Positions 9,137 through 17,908 of a stretch of 64,000 nucleotides of DNA are shown here, piece after piece (the stretch's first letter is position 1; each line of letters begins with the position of its first letter). This stretch comes from Synechococcus sp. Nb3U1. Its GTDB lineage: Bacteria; Cyanobacteriota; Cyanobacteriia; Thermostichales; Thermostichaceae. The stretch lies in contig NZ_JAKFYQ010000001.1 of assembly GCF_021533835.1 (NCBI RefSeq), forward strand, positions 902,079-966,078. The letters are read 5' to 3'. A program made the translations under genes and the position numbers. Under the pieces are notes generated by a model. It was not told the DNA's origin, did not search any database, and worked only from the letters and a program-made list of their open reading frames with translations.

Positions 9137-9225
9137 GGCCAGCCCTTGCGCTTGTAGCTCTAACTTCACTATCCCCTGGTCACTCTCCACTCTCCACGGC
9201 CAGCCCTTGCGCTTGTAGCTCTAAC
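9137..9225. repeat. 28-bp direct repeat at the 3' end of a membrane-protein gene
   Basis: A 28-bp sequence (starts GGCCAGCCCTTGCGCTTG, ends GCTCTAAC) occurs at 9137-9164 and again, identically, at 9198-9225. The second copy encodes part of the last residues (ELQAQGLA) of the minus-strand gene. The first lies past its stop. This is a partial duplication of the gene end, offset by 61 bp. Confidence 0.95.
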
Positions 9226-9866
9226 AGTTCGTCCGCCATATCCAAAAAAGCCTCCCGATCCAGGTAGGAAACATCTCCCACCCATTCCCCCAGCTTGACT
9301 ACATAGATTTCGCTCAGGGTAGGGCGCCGCTCCAGATCGCGGGAATAGGCTTTCACCAAGCCAATCACCGATTGCTTCTTCACAATCCGCCCATAGCGGG
9401 GATCATCCTTAGCCCGCAGGCGATAGGTGACCCCGGTTTCATCCCCCATTTCCATCTCAAACTGCCGCTCCTGCACCTCTTCGATATACAGGTCTCCGTT
9501 TTCGTCCAGCTTTTCCCGTTCCTCTACCACTACATTGATGCGGCGCGTGCGCAACACCTGTCCAAAAAACAGGCCCCCATAAGGGATCTCTCGAAACGCC
9601 AGTTGGCGGCGGGAAATGCCGTAGAGCGGCCCCCACAAGAAGGGGTACAACAAGGAGAGGATCCCGGCTAGAAAACAAATGGCCCCAAGAAAGGATCCCT
9701 CGCCAAAGGCACGGGAAAGCACCAGCAGTGCTACACCGACCAAAATAGCCGTGATGATGCGACCGGTGCTCTTGAGGGCATCGCTCCAGTAGGCGGCATA
9801 CTGCAGGCGGGTCGGCACCACCGGAATCACCGCTTCACACTCTTCTGGGGTTAGCTCCAACAACAT
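9180..9866 (-). CDS. Conserved cyanobacterial membrane protein, function unknown
   Basis: A 228-residue protein. Residues about 35-80 hold two adjacent hydrophobic segments (IITAILVGVALLVLSRAF and FLGAICFLAGILSLLYPFLW). The rest is a soluble charged domain. Similar cyanobacterial proteins are sometimes labelled phosphate ABC permease, but two helices and no EAA loop do not support that. Its 3' end is partly duplicated just downstream, so the exact C-terminus may be recent. Confidence 0.7.
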   Translation of the reverse strand: MLLELTPEECEAVIPVVPTRLQYAAYWSDALKSTGRIITAILVGVALLVLSRAFGEGSFLGAICFLAGILSLLYPFLWGPLYGISRRQLAFREIPYGGLFFGQVLRTRRINVVVEEREKLDENGDLYIEEVQERQFEMEMGDETGVTYRLRAKDDPRYGRIVKKQSVIGLVKAYSRDLERRPTLSEIYVVKLGEWVGDVSYLDREAFLDMADELLELQAQGLAVESGE

Positions 9867-10067
9867 GCTCTAGGATCCTCAACAATGCCAAAATTAATCC
9901 GTAGCCCGATAGAGGGTAGGCCAGCCCCTATCTTAAAATGAGCTAGGAGCGCTTTGCTGCTGGGTTTACTTACTGCTCCAGTTACTGCTCTCTCCTCCCT
10001 GTGTCGTTTCGGATGGCTCAATCGAGCCTTAAGTCGCTAATATCAAGAGGTTGAGGCTCCCCTGTCC

Positions 10068-11501
10068 GTGCCATCTTCGCAGCCTTCTGACGCAATGCCA
10101 GATTGGGTAGAGACTGATCTGCAAAAACAAGTGGAGTTTTTGCAACAGCAGCTTGCCAGTGAACGAAAAGAGCGGATGCACCTGCTCACCCAGGTGGAGG
10201 AGTATTGGCAACAGATTCAAAAACTGACCCAAGAGAAGCGGGATCTGGAAATTTTATTGGAAACCACCACTGAACATGCCGATACCGTCGAGGCAGTTTT
10301 ATTCCAGAAAACCGAAGAATTGGTCTTGGCCAAATCAGATTTGGAGCTGATCCTACAAACTACCACTGAGCATGGGGATACGATAGAAGCAGATCTACGG
10401 GCCTCTGAAGCTCGCTTTCGTAGCATTTTCGAAAATGCACCCGAGGGCATGTGTCAGATTTCACCGCAAGGACGATACTTAAGTGCAAATCAAGCCTTAG
10501 CTCGCATTTTTGGCTATGGATCCCCGGCAGATTTGCTGGCAAATTTGAAGCAGGGTATGGAGCAATTTTACGTAGATCCAGAGCATTATCAAACTTTTTT
10601 GCAAGGTTTACAAGCGAAGGGGCAAATTTCCCAATTTGAGGCTCAGGTGCAGCGATTGGATGGTCGTTTGGTCTGGATTTCACAAAGTGCACAGGCCGTG
10701 TATAGCCGCGAAGGCGAGTTGCTCTATTTCGAAAGCACTATCGAAGACATCACCGAGCGCAAGCACATAGATCAGATGAAAAAAGAATTTGTTTCGACAG
10801 TCAACCATGAGCTGCGTACTCCCCTAACTGCTATTCGAGGAGCCTTAGGCTTGATTATTGGTGGTGCAGCGGGAGAATTACCTTCCCAGGTGAAGTCTTT
10901 GGCGGAAATTGCCTATCGAAGTGTGGAACGGTTGGTAGCTTTGGTGAATGACATTCTCGATATTGAGAAGATCGAGGCGGGCCGAATGGAGTTCCAAATG
11001 CAGCCACAACAGATGTTGGAGCTGGTGCATCAGGCCATGGAAGACAATCGCACCTATGCCACTCAGTATGAAGTAGAGCTGCAGTTGGATCCAAGTGCAA
11101 CAGAATGTTGGGTGATGGGGGATAGCCATCGATTGTTGCAGGTACTGACTAACTTGCTCTCCAATGCCTGTAAGTTTTCTCCGCCAGGATCCACAGTGCA
11201 GATTCAGGTAGGCCAACTTCAGGGTCAGGTACGGGTGGCTGTGATCGATCAAGGTACAGGGATCCCTGAGGCATTCAAGGGGCGCATCTTCCAAAAGTTT
11301 GCTCAGGCGGATAGCTCCACCACTCGTATGCGGGGAGGCACGGGCTTGGGCTTGAGCATCTGCAAAGCGATCATCGAACAGCACAGAGGAGAAATTGGGT
11401 TTGACTCAGCCGTAGGTATGGGTACAACCTTCTACTTCTTACTACCGGAATATCAACCTGATATCAGTACAGAAAATGGATTCACAATAGCCAAACAGTG
11501 A
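10068..11501 (+). CDS. PAS-domain sensor histidine kinase
   Basis: A 477-residue kinase with no transmembrane segment, so probably cytosolic. Order: a coiled coil (about 10-110), a PAS domain (about 118-235, starting RFRSIFENAPEGMCQISPQG), the HisKA dimerisation helix with phospho-acceptor His in EFVSTVNHELRTPLTAI, and the ATPase domain (N box NLLSNACKFSPPG, G1 DQGTGIP, G2 GGTGLGLSICK). The coiled coil contains an internal duplication, LEILLETTTEHADTVEA and LELILQTTTEHGDTIEA. The start may be the GTG at 10068 or the ATG at 10095. No response regulator is adjacent. Confidence 0.88.
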   Translation: MPSSQPSDAMPDWVETDLQKQVEFLQQQLASERKERMHLLTQVEEYWQQIQKLTQEKRDLEILLETTTEHADTVEAVLFQKTEELVLAKSDLELILQTTTEHGDTIEADLRASEARFRSIFENAPEGMCQISPQGRYLSANQALARIFGYGSPADLLANLKQGMEQFYVDPEHYQTFLQGLQAKGQISQFEAQVQRLDGRLVWISQSAQAVYSREGELLYFESTIEDITERKHIDQMKKEFVSTVNHELRTPLTAIRGALGLIIGGAAGELPSQVKSLAEIAYRSVERLVALVNDILDIEKIEAGRMEFQMQPQQMLELVHQAMEDNRTYATQYEVELQLDPSATECWVMGDSHRLLQVLTNLLSNACKFSPPGSTVQIQVGQLQGQVRVAVIDQGTGIPEAFKGRIFQKFAQADSSTTRMRGGTGLGLSICKAIIEQHRGEIGFDSAVGMGTTFYFLLPEYQPDISTENGFTIAKQ

Positions 11502-11535
11502 TTTTCCCTGGTTCAAGGACTCTTTTTGGATCTTT

Positions 11536-11553
11536 TTAGATTTATTAGATTTA
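11536..11553. repeat. Perfect 9-bp tandem duplication
   Basis: TTAGATTTA occurs twice head to tail just upstream of the mini-RNase III gene. Confidence 0.85.
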
Positions 11554-11559
11554 ATCACC

Positions 11560-11943
11560 ATGTCCACAGGCTCTCATTTCCCCCTCACTCTCAAACAGCA
11601 AGTGGCACAATTAGATGAGGGATCCCGTCGGGATAAAGCTTGGCTGGGGGATGCGGTGTTGAGTTTATTTGCCCGCCAATGGCTACTTGGTTCGTCGCAA
11701 AAGGGGCAGCTTCCTGCACCCCCAAATTGTGATTTAACCCGAGCAGAGCTTTTTACCTGGATCACTTCCAATCAATTTCTTTCTGCTTTAGGAGATCCTA
11801 CTCGTGTTGAGGCGGAAATTGGGCTGCTTTATGAAAGTAAGGGGTTACAAGCCGCCTTTGTTCATATTCAAGAGCAACTTTTACCCTTGTTTTTGAAACA
11901 GGTGAACAATCGAGGTAAAGCCCTGCGCACCAGTCACCGCTAG
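11560..11943 (+). CDS. mrnC: Mini-ribonuclease III-like protein
   Basis: A 127-residue protein consisting only of an RNase III catalytic fold, with no double-stranded RNA-binding domain, as in Mini-III enzymes that trim 23S rRNA ends. The signature is DKAWLGDAVLSLFARQWLL, which keeps the catalytic Asp of LGDAV. The first Glu of the classical ERLEFLGD motif is absent, as expected for Mini-III. A late acidic helix (VEAEIGLLYESKG) could supply the second metal ligand. The gene symbol rests on domain logic, not on a database match. Confidence 0.7.
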   Translation: MSTGSHFPLTLKQQVAQLDEGSRRDKAWLGDAVLSLFARQWLLGSSQKGQLPAPPNCDLTRAELFTWITSNQFLSALGDPTRVEAEIGLLYESKGLQAAFVHIQEQLLPLFLKQVNNRGKALRTSHR

Positions 11944-11978
11944 TGGTTTTTACGTTTATTCTTGTATCCAACTGTCCT

Positions 11979-12518
11979 ATGCAGATTCGACCCGCTACCC
12001 CAGCTGATGTGCCGATCATTTATAAGCTGATTTGTGCCCTGGCTGAGTATGAACAACTGAGCCATCTAGTGACTGGATCCGTAGCAGAGTTACAGCAACA
12101 TTTGTTCGGCCCTGAGGCGGTGGCGATGGTGTTGCTGGCTGAAGTGGAAGAACGTCCCGGATCCCCTGTAGGGTTTGCCCTCTATTTCCGTAGTTTTTCT
12201 ACGTTCCTCGCTCGACCAGGCATTTACTTGGAAGACCTGTTTGTATTGCCCGAGTTTCGCGGTCGCGGCATTGGCAAAGCGCTGTTGGTGCGGTTGGCGC
12301 AAGAGGCGGTGGCTAAGGGATACGGACGGCTGGAGTGGATGGTGCTGGATTGGAATGAACCGGCGATTGAATTTTACCGCCGGATGGGGGCTAAACAACA
12401 CACAGAGTGGATCTTGAACCGGGTTACAGGGGCTGATTTGGCAGCTCTAGCTCAGAGCCTGAACGAGTCACGCACCATCGCCCAGTTTGGCAAGGATCCT
12501 CGAACACACTCAAACTAA
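11979..12518 (+). CDS. GNAT family N-acetyltransferase (diamine acetyltransferase-like)
   Basis: A 179-residue acetyl-CoA-dependent acetyltransferase. The start MQIRPATPADVPIIYKLI, the acetyl-CoA loop LPEFRGRGIGKALL, and the end DWNEPAIEFYRRMGA fit the spermidine/spermine or thialysine acetyltransferase branch. I use the ATG at 11979; an upstream in-frame start would add 12 atypical residues. Its end overlaps the convergent fusion gene at 12510 by 9 bp. The real substrate (polyamine, amino acid or other amine) is not shown by the sequence. Confidence 0.83.
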   Translation: MQIRPATPADVPIIYKLICALAEYEQLSHLVTGSVAELQQHLFGPEAVAMVLLAEVEERPGSPVGFALYFRSFSTFLARPGIYLEDLFVLPEFRGRGIGKALLVRLAQEAVAKGYGRLEWMVLDWNEPAIEFYRRMGAKQHTEWILNRVTGADLAALAQSLNESRTIAQFGKDPRTHSN

Positions 12519-15500
12519 GATGGTAGAACCCAGCGACAGTTCTCTCAGAGATTGGCTGACCCTAGGCATCAGCGGATCCCATCCCAGCTCCTCCTGCTGC
12601 TGGCGAAACAACCGTACAGAGGGGTAGTAAGGAGAATCTTGTCGCTCTCTTAACCATCGCCAGTCACAGTTTTGGCACAAGAGGATCCAGGTCGGTTTGG
12701 CTAGGGCTCCGGCCAGATGGGCAACTGCCGTATCTACAGAAATGACCAGATCCAGTTGGCTGATCAAGGCCGCCGTATCGGCAAAATCTGTAATCCAGGG
12801 ATCCCAATTTTTGAGCTGAATATCTGAGGGTAGATCTGCCAGTTGTTTCACCTGTGGCCCTTTTTGTAGGCTGTGAAACTGGATCCCAGATACAGACAAA
12901 ATCGGTAGCCATTGTTTGAGATGACTGGAGCGATTGCGGTCGTTCCCCTGCGTGGGGCTACCTGCCCAACAGATGCCCACGTTGAGGATGGACGGTGATT
13001 TTTCAATCCTAAGAGAGCTCGGGATCTCTGGTACCTGCAAATAAGGCACTTGATTGGGGATTTGATCAAGGGAATGGATCCCTAGACACCAGGGCAAACT
13101 CATTAAGGGAGAATACACCTGAAAAGCCGTCAGGGGGATCTCTCCTGCCCCGTAAAGACCGCTCACCCCAGGGATCCCTTGAAACAAAGTTTTGAGGGGA
13201 TTCGGACAGACCAAGATCAGCTTTTGGCACCGCTGAGCTGCTAAGGGTAGGAAGCGAACAAACTGAATAGAATCTCCGGATCCCTGCTCCGTATGCACCA
13301 GCAAGGTTTGCTGAGAGATATCTTCCCCTTGCCAGCGGGGGTGAGGGCATTGAAAAGGTGTAAATTGGCTGGTTTGCCAGCGCCACTCAAACTCTTGCCA
13401 CCCCTGCTTCAGTTCCCCTTGCTTGAGCCAGGCCATTCCCAAGTTCATGTGGGCATCCGCAAATTGGGGATCCAACTGGATCGCCTTCTCATATTGCTGA
13501 ATGGCCTCAGCCAAACGGTTTTGCTTGACATAGATAAGCCCCAAGTAATTGTGGGCGCGTGGGTGACCTGGATCCTCTTGAATGGATAGACTCAGGTGAT
13601 ATTCAGCTTCCTGCCAGTGCTCCAAATCGCCACAGGTTACCCCCAAGTTGTAGCGGGCCACTTTCATCTGTGGATCCAGCTGTAAGCATCGTCGGAAGTA
13701 ATCGGCAGCTTTTTCCCACTCCCCTTGCACATGGGCTTCGTTACCTAAGGCCAGCAATCGATCCGGGTTGAAATCTTGCTCGAACTTTTGATGGAGATAG
13801 GCTTGTCTTTGGGCTATGATTTGATGGATTTGCTCAAAGTATGTCTGCTGCTCTGGGGGTATTGTCTCTTGAAAGGTACGCGGATCAGATTGAAATTTTT
13901 GGAGCTGCCGACTCAAATAATTGCCAGGATAATGCACATATTCTACAGTTTGCTCAGGAGTCCAGACAACGCTAAAAAATGTTGTCAACCATTGGATATA
14001 GGCTTTGCCTTCATCTTCATAATTTGATTCTCGAAAAGGCTTGTCAGCAGGAAAGCCCTCAATGAATTCATGGGCCTCACGTCGAATACATAGATTCAAA
14101 GGCAATACCTGTTTAATCTGGTCATACCAGTAGGGATGAAGGCTCAGCTGAATGCGGATCCCGGTCTTTACTGCTGCCGGATAGGACTTGGGCAGGCGAT
14201 AAATAGGATTGGCCAAGTTGGGATCCAAGGGTCGGTTAATAAGCTTCAGACAGGTCAAAACGTGATCTTCCAAAAACAAATTGCCTTCATCACAAAAGAA
14301 AATGGCCTGGGCCTGAGTGGCTTGTATGCCCGTATTTCTGGCTGCCCCTTGCCCTTGATGATTTGTATGCCGAATCAAACGGATCCTATTCTTTTGCTGG
14401 GCCCATTGATTTAGCAAATCCCAGGTATTGCCTTCTGAGGCATCGTCTACAATTACAATTTCGTGACTTATCTGTTCGGCAAAAGGATAGTTTTTATAAA
14501 AATGCTGAGTACTGGCTTCGATGCTTGTTAGGGTTTGCTCGATAATTGGCCAACCTTTCTTTTTGTTCTTTTTTTTATTGAATATCGGCACAACTACGGC
14601 AAAACTTTTAACTTCCGGTTCAGGTTCGGTTGTGGCTGTATCCATGCAAAAAACTGGCACTGGCTCATTGACCACTTGTTTGAGGGCTTCATCCGGCAGT
14701 ACATAGGTGGATCCAATCAGCTTCTCTTGCTCCGGATCATTAAACCGGGGATCCCCAAAGACCTCAGGGAAGCGGATCCCGGGCAGCACCTGCACCGAAA
14801 AAATTTCTTCAACACCCTCTTCAAATCGCAAAAAGGCCAGTGTCTCTCCGGTTTCAATGTGTATTACCCAAACCCCACAAATCCGTTCTGTTAAGCGCTG
14901 AGTCAACGGGATCCCACTGAACACCGCCGATTCTCGCACCTTAGAAAGCCCCACAAAGGCCAGTGGCCCGTAGAAGTCAACTCCACGGGTGAACCCCGGC
15001 ACAGTGGCAACCGCTTGCCAAGTACCCCTGTGCAAATCTACTCGAGCCAAACTGCCCTGCCCCGACTCCAGCACCCAAAGGCGATCTTGATACCAGCGAG
15101 GAGAGTGGGGCATCGATAACCCCTGCAAGAGAATCTTGTTGCTGCCGACATCCATCAAAATGCCGCCGTTAGCCTTGTTGGCCCGCCACCCTCCAGGGGT
15201 ATTGGTTGCCCCCAGGGCCGTGATGTAGCGGGGGATCCCGTTCACCAAGGCCAGCCCATTCAAATGACAGCGATCCGTCAGGTCATAGGCGGTCACAAAG
15301 GGGGGCCGCCAGCGAGGGACAAAGCTATGCTCAGTATCCACCGTGCACAGACAAGAAAAGCGCGTATTCAAAAACCACAAGCCCTCCTTTCCGTAGGCCA
15401 TCTCGTGAATGTCGATATCCCCGGTAATGTGGGTTTGGCGGGGGATGAAACAAGCATCATGTTTCCCCGGTGGATTCAACCTGTGCCCCACCGCTGGGAC

Positions 15501-15740
15501 ATTGCGCAGCTCCCAGATTTGGTACGCACAGCCTATTGCCAGCCTTTGTTCTGCAACCGCCAGGCCCATGGGCTTTTGATAGATGCGAAAGTGGGTGTTG
15601 AGCTTGTCTCCATCCGCCCGCACCACGATCAGCTTGCCCGCCTGATAAGTAGAGACCACCAGCGAGATCCCCAACTGATTGAGAATGGCCGGAAAGTGGG
15701 TGGTATGAACGCTGCGCAGCGGATTGATCAGCGGATCCAT
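12510..15740 (-). CDS. Fusion: TIGR03032-like domain, GT2, TPRs, GT9-like domain
   Basis: A 1076-residue multidomain protein with no signal peptide. Residues about 8-345 resemble the TIGR03032 beta-propeller-like family (STYQAGKLIV, GDIDIHEMAYG, CHLNGLALVNG). Residues about 375-640 are a family 2 glycosyltransferase (FAVVVPIF, IVIVDDASEGNTWD, GQGAARNTGI); the usual DXD is replaced by CDEGN. Residues about 690-810 are three to four TPRs (ARYNLGVTCGDLEHWQEAEY, AHNYLGLIYVKQ). Residues about 820-1065 resemble the TPR-linked family 9 glycosyltransferase fold (LVHTEQGSGDSIQFVRFLP, VISVDTAVAHLAGALAKPTW). It is probably involved in surface glycan or glycoprotein assembly, but that is inference. It is divergent from alanine dehydrogenase. 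Confidence 0.8.
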   Translation of the reverse strand: MDPLINPLRSVHTTHFPAILNQLGISLVVSTYQAGKLIVVRADGDKLNTHFRIYQKPMGLAVAEQRLAIGCAYQIWELRNVPAVGHRLNPPGKHDACFIPRQTHITGDIDIHEMAYGKEGLWFLNTRFSCLCTVDTEHSFVPRWRPPFVTAYDLTDRCHLNGLALVNGIPRYITALGATNTPGGWRANKANGGILMDVGSNKILLQGLSMPHSPRWYQDRLWVLESGQGSLARVDLHRGTWQAVATVPGFTRGVDFYGPLAFVGLSKVRESAVFSGIPLTQRLTERICGVWVIHIETGETLAFLRFEEGVEEIFSVQVLPGIRFPEVFGDPRFNDPEQEKLIGSTYVLPDEALKQVVNEPVPVFCMDTATTEPEPEVKSFAVVVPIFNKKKNKKKGWPIIEQTLTSIEASTQHFYKNYPFAEQISHEIVIVDDASEGNTWDLLNQWAQQKNRIRLIRHTNHQGQGAARNTGIQATQAQAIFFCDEGNLFLEDHVLTCLKLINRPLDPNLANPIYRLPKSYPAAVKTGIRIQLSLHPYWYDQIKQVLPLNLCIRREAHEFIEGFPADKPFRESNYEDEGKAYIQWLTTFFSVVWTPEQTVEYVHYPGNYLSRQLQKFQSDPRTFQETIPPEQQTYFEQIHQIIAQRQAYLHQKFEQDFNPDRLLALGNEAHVQGEWEKAADYFRRCLQLDPQMKVARYNLGVTCGDLEHWQEAEYHLSLSIQEDPGHPRAHNYLGLIYVKQNRLAEAIQQYEKAIQLDPQFADAHMNLGMAWLKQGELKQGWQEFEWRWQTSQFTPFQCPHPRWQGEDISQQTLLVHTEQGSGDSIQFVRFLPLAAQRCQKLILVCPNPLKTLFQGIPGVSGLYGAGEIPLTAFQVYSPLMSLPWCLGIHSLDQIPNQVPYLQVPEIPSSLRIEKSPSILNVGICWAGSPTQGNDRNRSSHLKQWLPILSVSGIQFHSLQKGPQVKQLADLPSDIQLKNWDPWITDFADTAALISQLDLVISVDTAVAHLAGALAKPTWILLCQNCDWRWLRERQDSPYYPSVRLFRQQQEELGWDPLMPRVSQSLRELSLGSTILV

Positions 15741-15887
15741 AGCAGAGATGTGAGGGTGCGTTTAGTTTACCCTCCCATTTGCTCAGGCAAAGGCAGCCAT
15801 AGCAAGAGGATCGAGGGAATTTTCGAGGAGATGAGAATGTGTGAAGAGGATGTCACACTGGAAAGACCAGCGACAACAGGGATCCCT

Positions 15888-16976
15888 ATGCAAATCGGTG
15901 TGCCTAAGGAGATCAAAGAGCAAGAATTCCGGGTCGGGTTAACTCCGGCGGCGATACGGGCGCTGACGGAACAAGGGCATCAAGTCTGGGTAGAAACCCA
16001 AGCGGGCCAAGGGGCAGGCTTTACGGACGAAGACTACCTAAAAGCAGGGGCCAAACTGGCAACCACCCCACAGGAGATCTACCAGCAGGAGATGGTGGTG
16101 AAGGTGAAAGAGCCTCTACCTGCTGAGTATCCTTTGTTGCATCCCGATTTGATCCTGTTTACCTATTTGCATTTAGCCGCCAGCCGGGAGCTTACCCTAG
16201 CGTTGATGAAATCGGGAGCCACCTGCATCGCCTACGAAACGGTGGAATTGACGGATGGCTCCCTGCCCTTGCTGATGCCCATGAGCGTGATTGCCGGGCG
16301 ACTATCGGTGCAGTTTGGCGCTCATTACCTCACCCGACAACAGGGGGGACGCGGTGTGTTGCTGGGCGGGATCCCTGGGGTATCGCCCGGGCGGGTGGTG
16401 ATCTTGGGGGGCGGCACGGTGGGTACAGAAGCCGCCAAAATGGCCGTGGGTTTGGGGGCGCGGGTGCAAATTCTGGATATCAATCTGCATCGCCTGAATG
16501 AGTTGGAGCTGATTTTTGGATCCCGGGTTGAGCTGATCTACAGCACCACCCAAAGTGTGGAAGATTGCGTCAAAGATGCCGATCTGCTGGTAGGAGCGGT
16601 GCTGGTACCGGGGAGTCGGGCTCCAGTTTTGGTGAAAGAAGACTTGGTGGCCCAAATGCGGCCCCGCTCCTTGATTGTGGATGTGGCGGTGGATCAGGGG
16701 GGCTGCATTGCCACGACACGGGTGACCACCCACGCCCAGCCGGTTTACGAAGCCTATGGAGTACTGCACTACGGTGTAGCCAATATGCCGGGAGCCGTCC
16801 CCTGGACTTCTACCCAGGCCCTAGTCAACGCGACGCTGCCCTACACCCTTAAACTAGCTCGCTTGGGTTTAACAGCGGCTCTGGAACAGGATCCGGCTCT
16901 GGCCAAAGGACTTAACGTCAAAGCCGGAAAGCTGAGCCATCCGGCGGTGCAGGCCACCTTCCCCGATTTGAGCTGA
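15888..16976 (+). CDS. ald: Alanine dehydrogenase
   Basis: Catalyses NAD-dependent oxidative deamination of L-alanine to pyruvate and ammonia, or the reverse. It is 362 residues long, the usual length. The N-terminus MQIGVPKEIKEQEFRVGLTP contains the substrate-binding Arg, KVKEPLPAEYPLL contains the catalytic-site Lys region, and VVILGGGTVGTEAAKMAVGL is the Rossmann loop. The C-terminal NMPGAVPWTSTQALVNATLP is diagnostic. The ATG at 15888 fits the family start exactly. The in-frame open stretch upstream to 15264 is antisense to the fusion gene and is not coding. Confidence 0.95.
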   Translation: MQIGVPKEIKEQEFRVGLTPAAIRALTEQGHQVWVETQAGQGAGFTDEDYLKAGAKLATTPQEIYQQEMVVKVKEPLPAEYPLLHPDLILFTYLHLAASRELTLALMKSGATCIAYETVELTDGSLPLLMPMSVIAGRLSVQFGAHYLTRQQGGRGVLLGGIPGVSPGRVVILGGGTVGTEAAKMAVGLGARVQILDINLHRLNELELIFGSRVELIYSTTQSVEDCVKDADLLVGAVLVPGSRAPVLVKEDLVAQMRPRSLIVDVAVDQGGCIATTRVTTHAQPVYEAYGVLHYGVANMPGAVPWTSTQALVNATLPYTLKLARLGLTAALEQDPALAKGLNVKAGKLSHPAVQATFPDLS

Positions 16977-17052
16977 AACCCGCTTGTTGGTAAAAGGAGC
17001 CCATCCAAATAGCCCCCAAGCCAATTCCACCTCCACGAGGGATCCGAGATCC

Positions 17053-17826
17053 CTACTGCCGCCAGGCCAGCACGTATCGCTCTAGCGCCGCGAAGAAGGT
17101 GTAGAGCAAAATGCCCATAATGCCGAGAGCAACCAACCCAGCAAAGGCTAAAGGCACATCAAAAGAGGAACTGGCCGACACGATCAGATAACCCAAGCCG
17201 CCATTGGAGGCCACCGTTTCTGAGATCACAGAACCCACAAACGCTGAAGAAATGGACACCTTCAAGGAGGCAAACAGATAGGGCATACTATGGGGCAGGC
17301 CCACCTTGATGAAGATCTCCCAGCCACTTGCCCCCAAAGAGCGCAGTACATCCCGCATTTCTGCCTCGACGGTTTCTAGGCCCACCGCCACATTCACGGC
17401 GATCGGGAAAAAAGCTAGCAAAAAGGCCGTCACCACCGCTGGGATCAGGCCCAAACCAAACCAAATCGCCAGCAGGGGCACCAAGGCCACCTTCGGGATC
17501 GTGTTGAAGCCCACCAGCAGCGGATACAAAGACAGATAGGCCAGGCGGGAACTGCCGATAATGGATCCCAGCAAGACCCCCCCCACCAACGCCAGTATAA
17601 AGGCCAACAGCGTCGAGCCAACGGTAATCAGGGAATGGCGCATGATCACTTGACTCCACTGGTTCATGGCCCCGATGATCTCGGTGGGGGCGGGCAAGAT
17701 GAAACGGGGAACATTGAGTAGGCGTACCCCCACCTGCCACAGCACAATGCTGAGGATGATGGTGACGGCGGGCAGGATGATCGAAGCCGCTTTGGTGTGT
17801 AGAAATTGGTTGAATGATTTCTTCAT
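17053..17826 (-). CDS. SsuC/TauC-like ABC transporter permease
   Basis: A 257-residue permease with about six transmembrane segments. The segment GFNTIPKVALVPLLAIWFGL is the hallmark of the SsuC/TauC/ThiX branch, followed by the loop MRDVLRSLGASGWEIFIKV. It is transcribed after the ATPase gene at 17898, 71 bp away. No substrate-binding protein gene is near, so the cargo (sulfonate, pyrimidine precursor, other) is open. Confidence 0.85.
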   Translation of the reverse strand: MKKSFNQFLHTKAASIILPAVTIILSIVLWQVGVRLLNVPRFILPAPTEIIGAMNQWSQVIMRHSLITVGSTLLAFILALVGGVLLGSIIGSSRLAYLSLYPLLVGFNTIPKVALVPLLAIWFGLGLIPAVVTAFLLAFFPIAVNVAVGLETVEAEMRDVLRSLGASGWEIFIKVGLPHSMPYLFASLKVSISSAFVGSVISETVASNGGLGYLIVSASSSFDVPLAFAGLVALGIMGILLYTFFAALERYVLAWRQ

Positions 17827-17888
17827 CGGGATCCCTCGGCAAATGGTGCTCGCAGCCAGTCGGTCAAAACCTTGCAGGACAAACCAAT

Positions 17889-17908
17889 TAATAGCTTCTA
17901 ATAGCTTC
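17889..17908. repeat. Perfect 10-bp tandem duplication across an ATPase stop
   Basis: TAATAGCTTC is repeated head to tail across the 3' end and stop codon of the minus-strand ATPase gene. Confidence 0.85.

Noticed and set aside
15264-15887. In-frame open extension of about 208 codons ahead of alanine dehydrogenase
   Set aside because: It runs mostly antisense to the well-supported 1076-residue fusion gene, and the Ald family starts exactly at the ATG at 15888.
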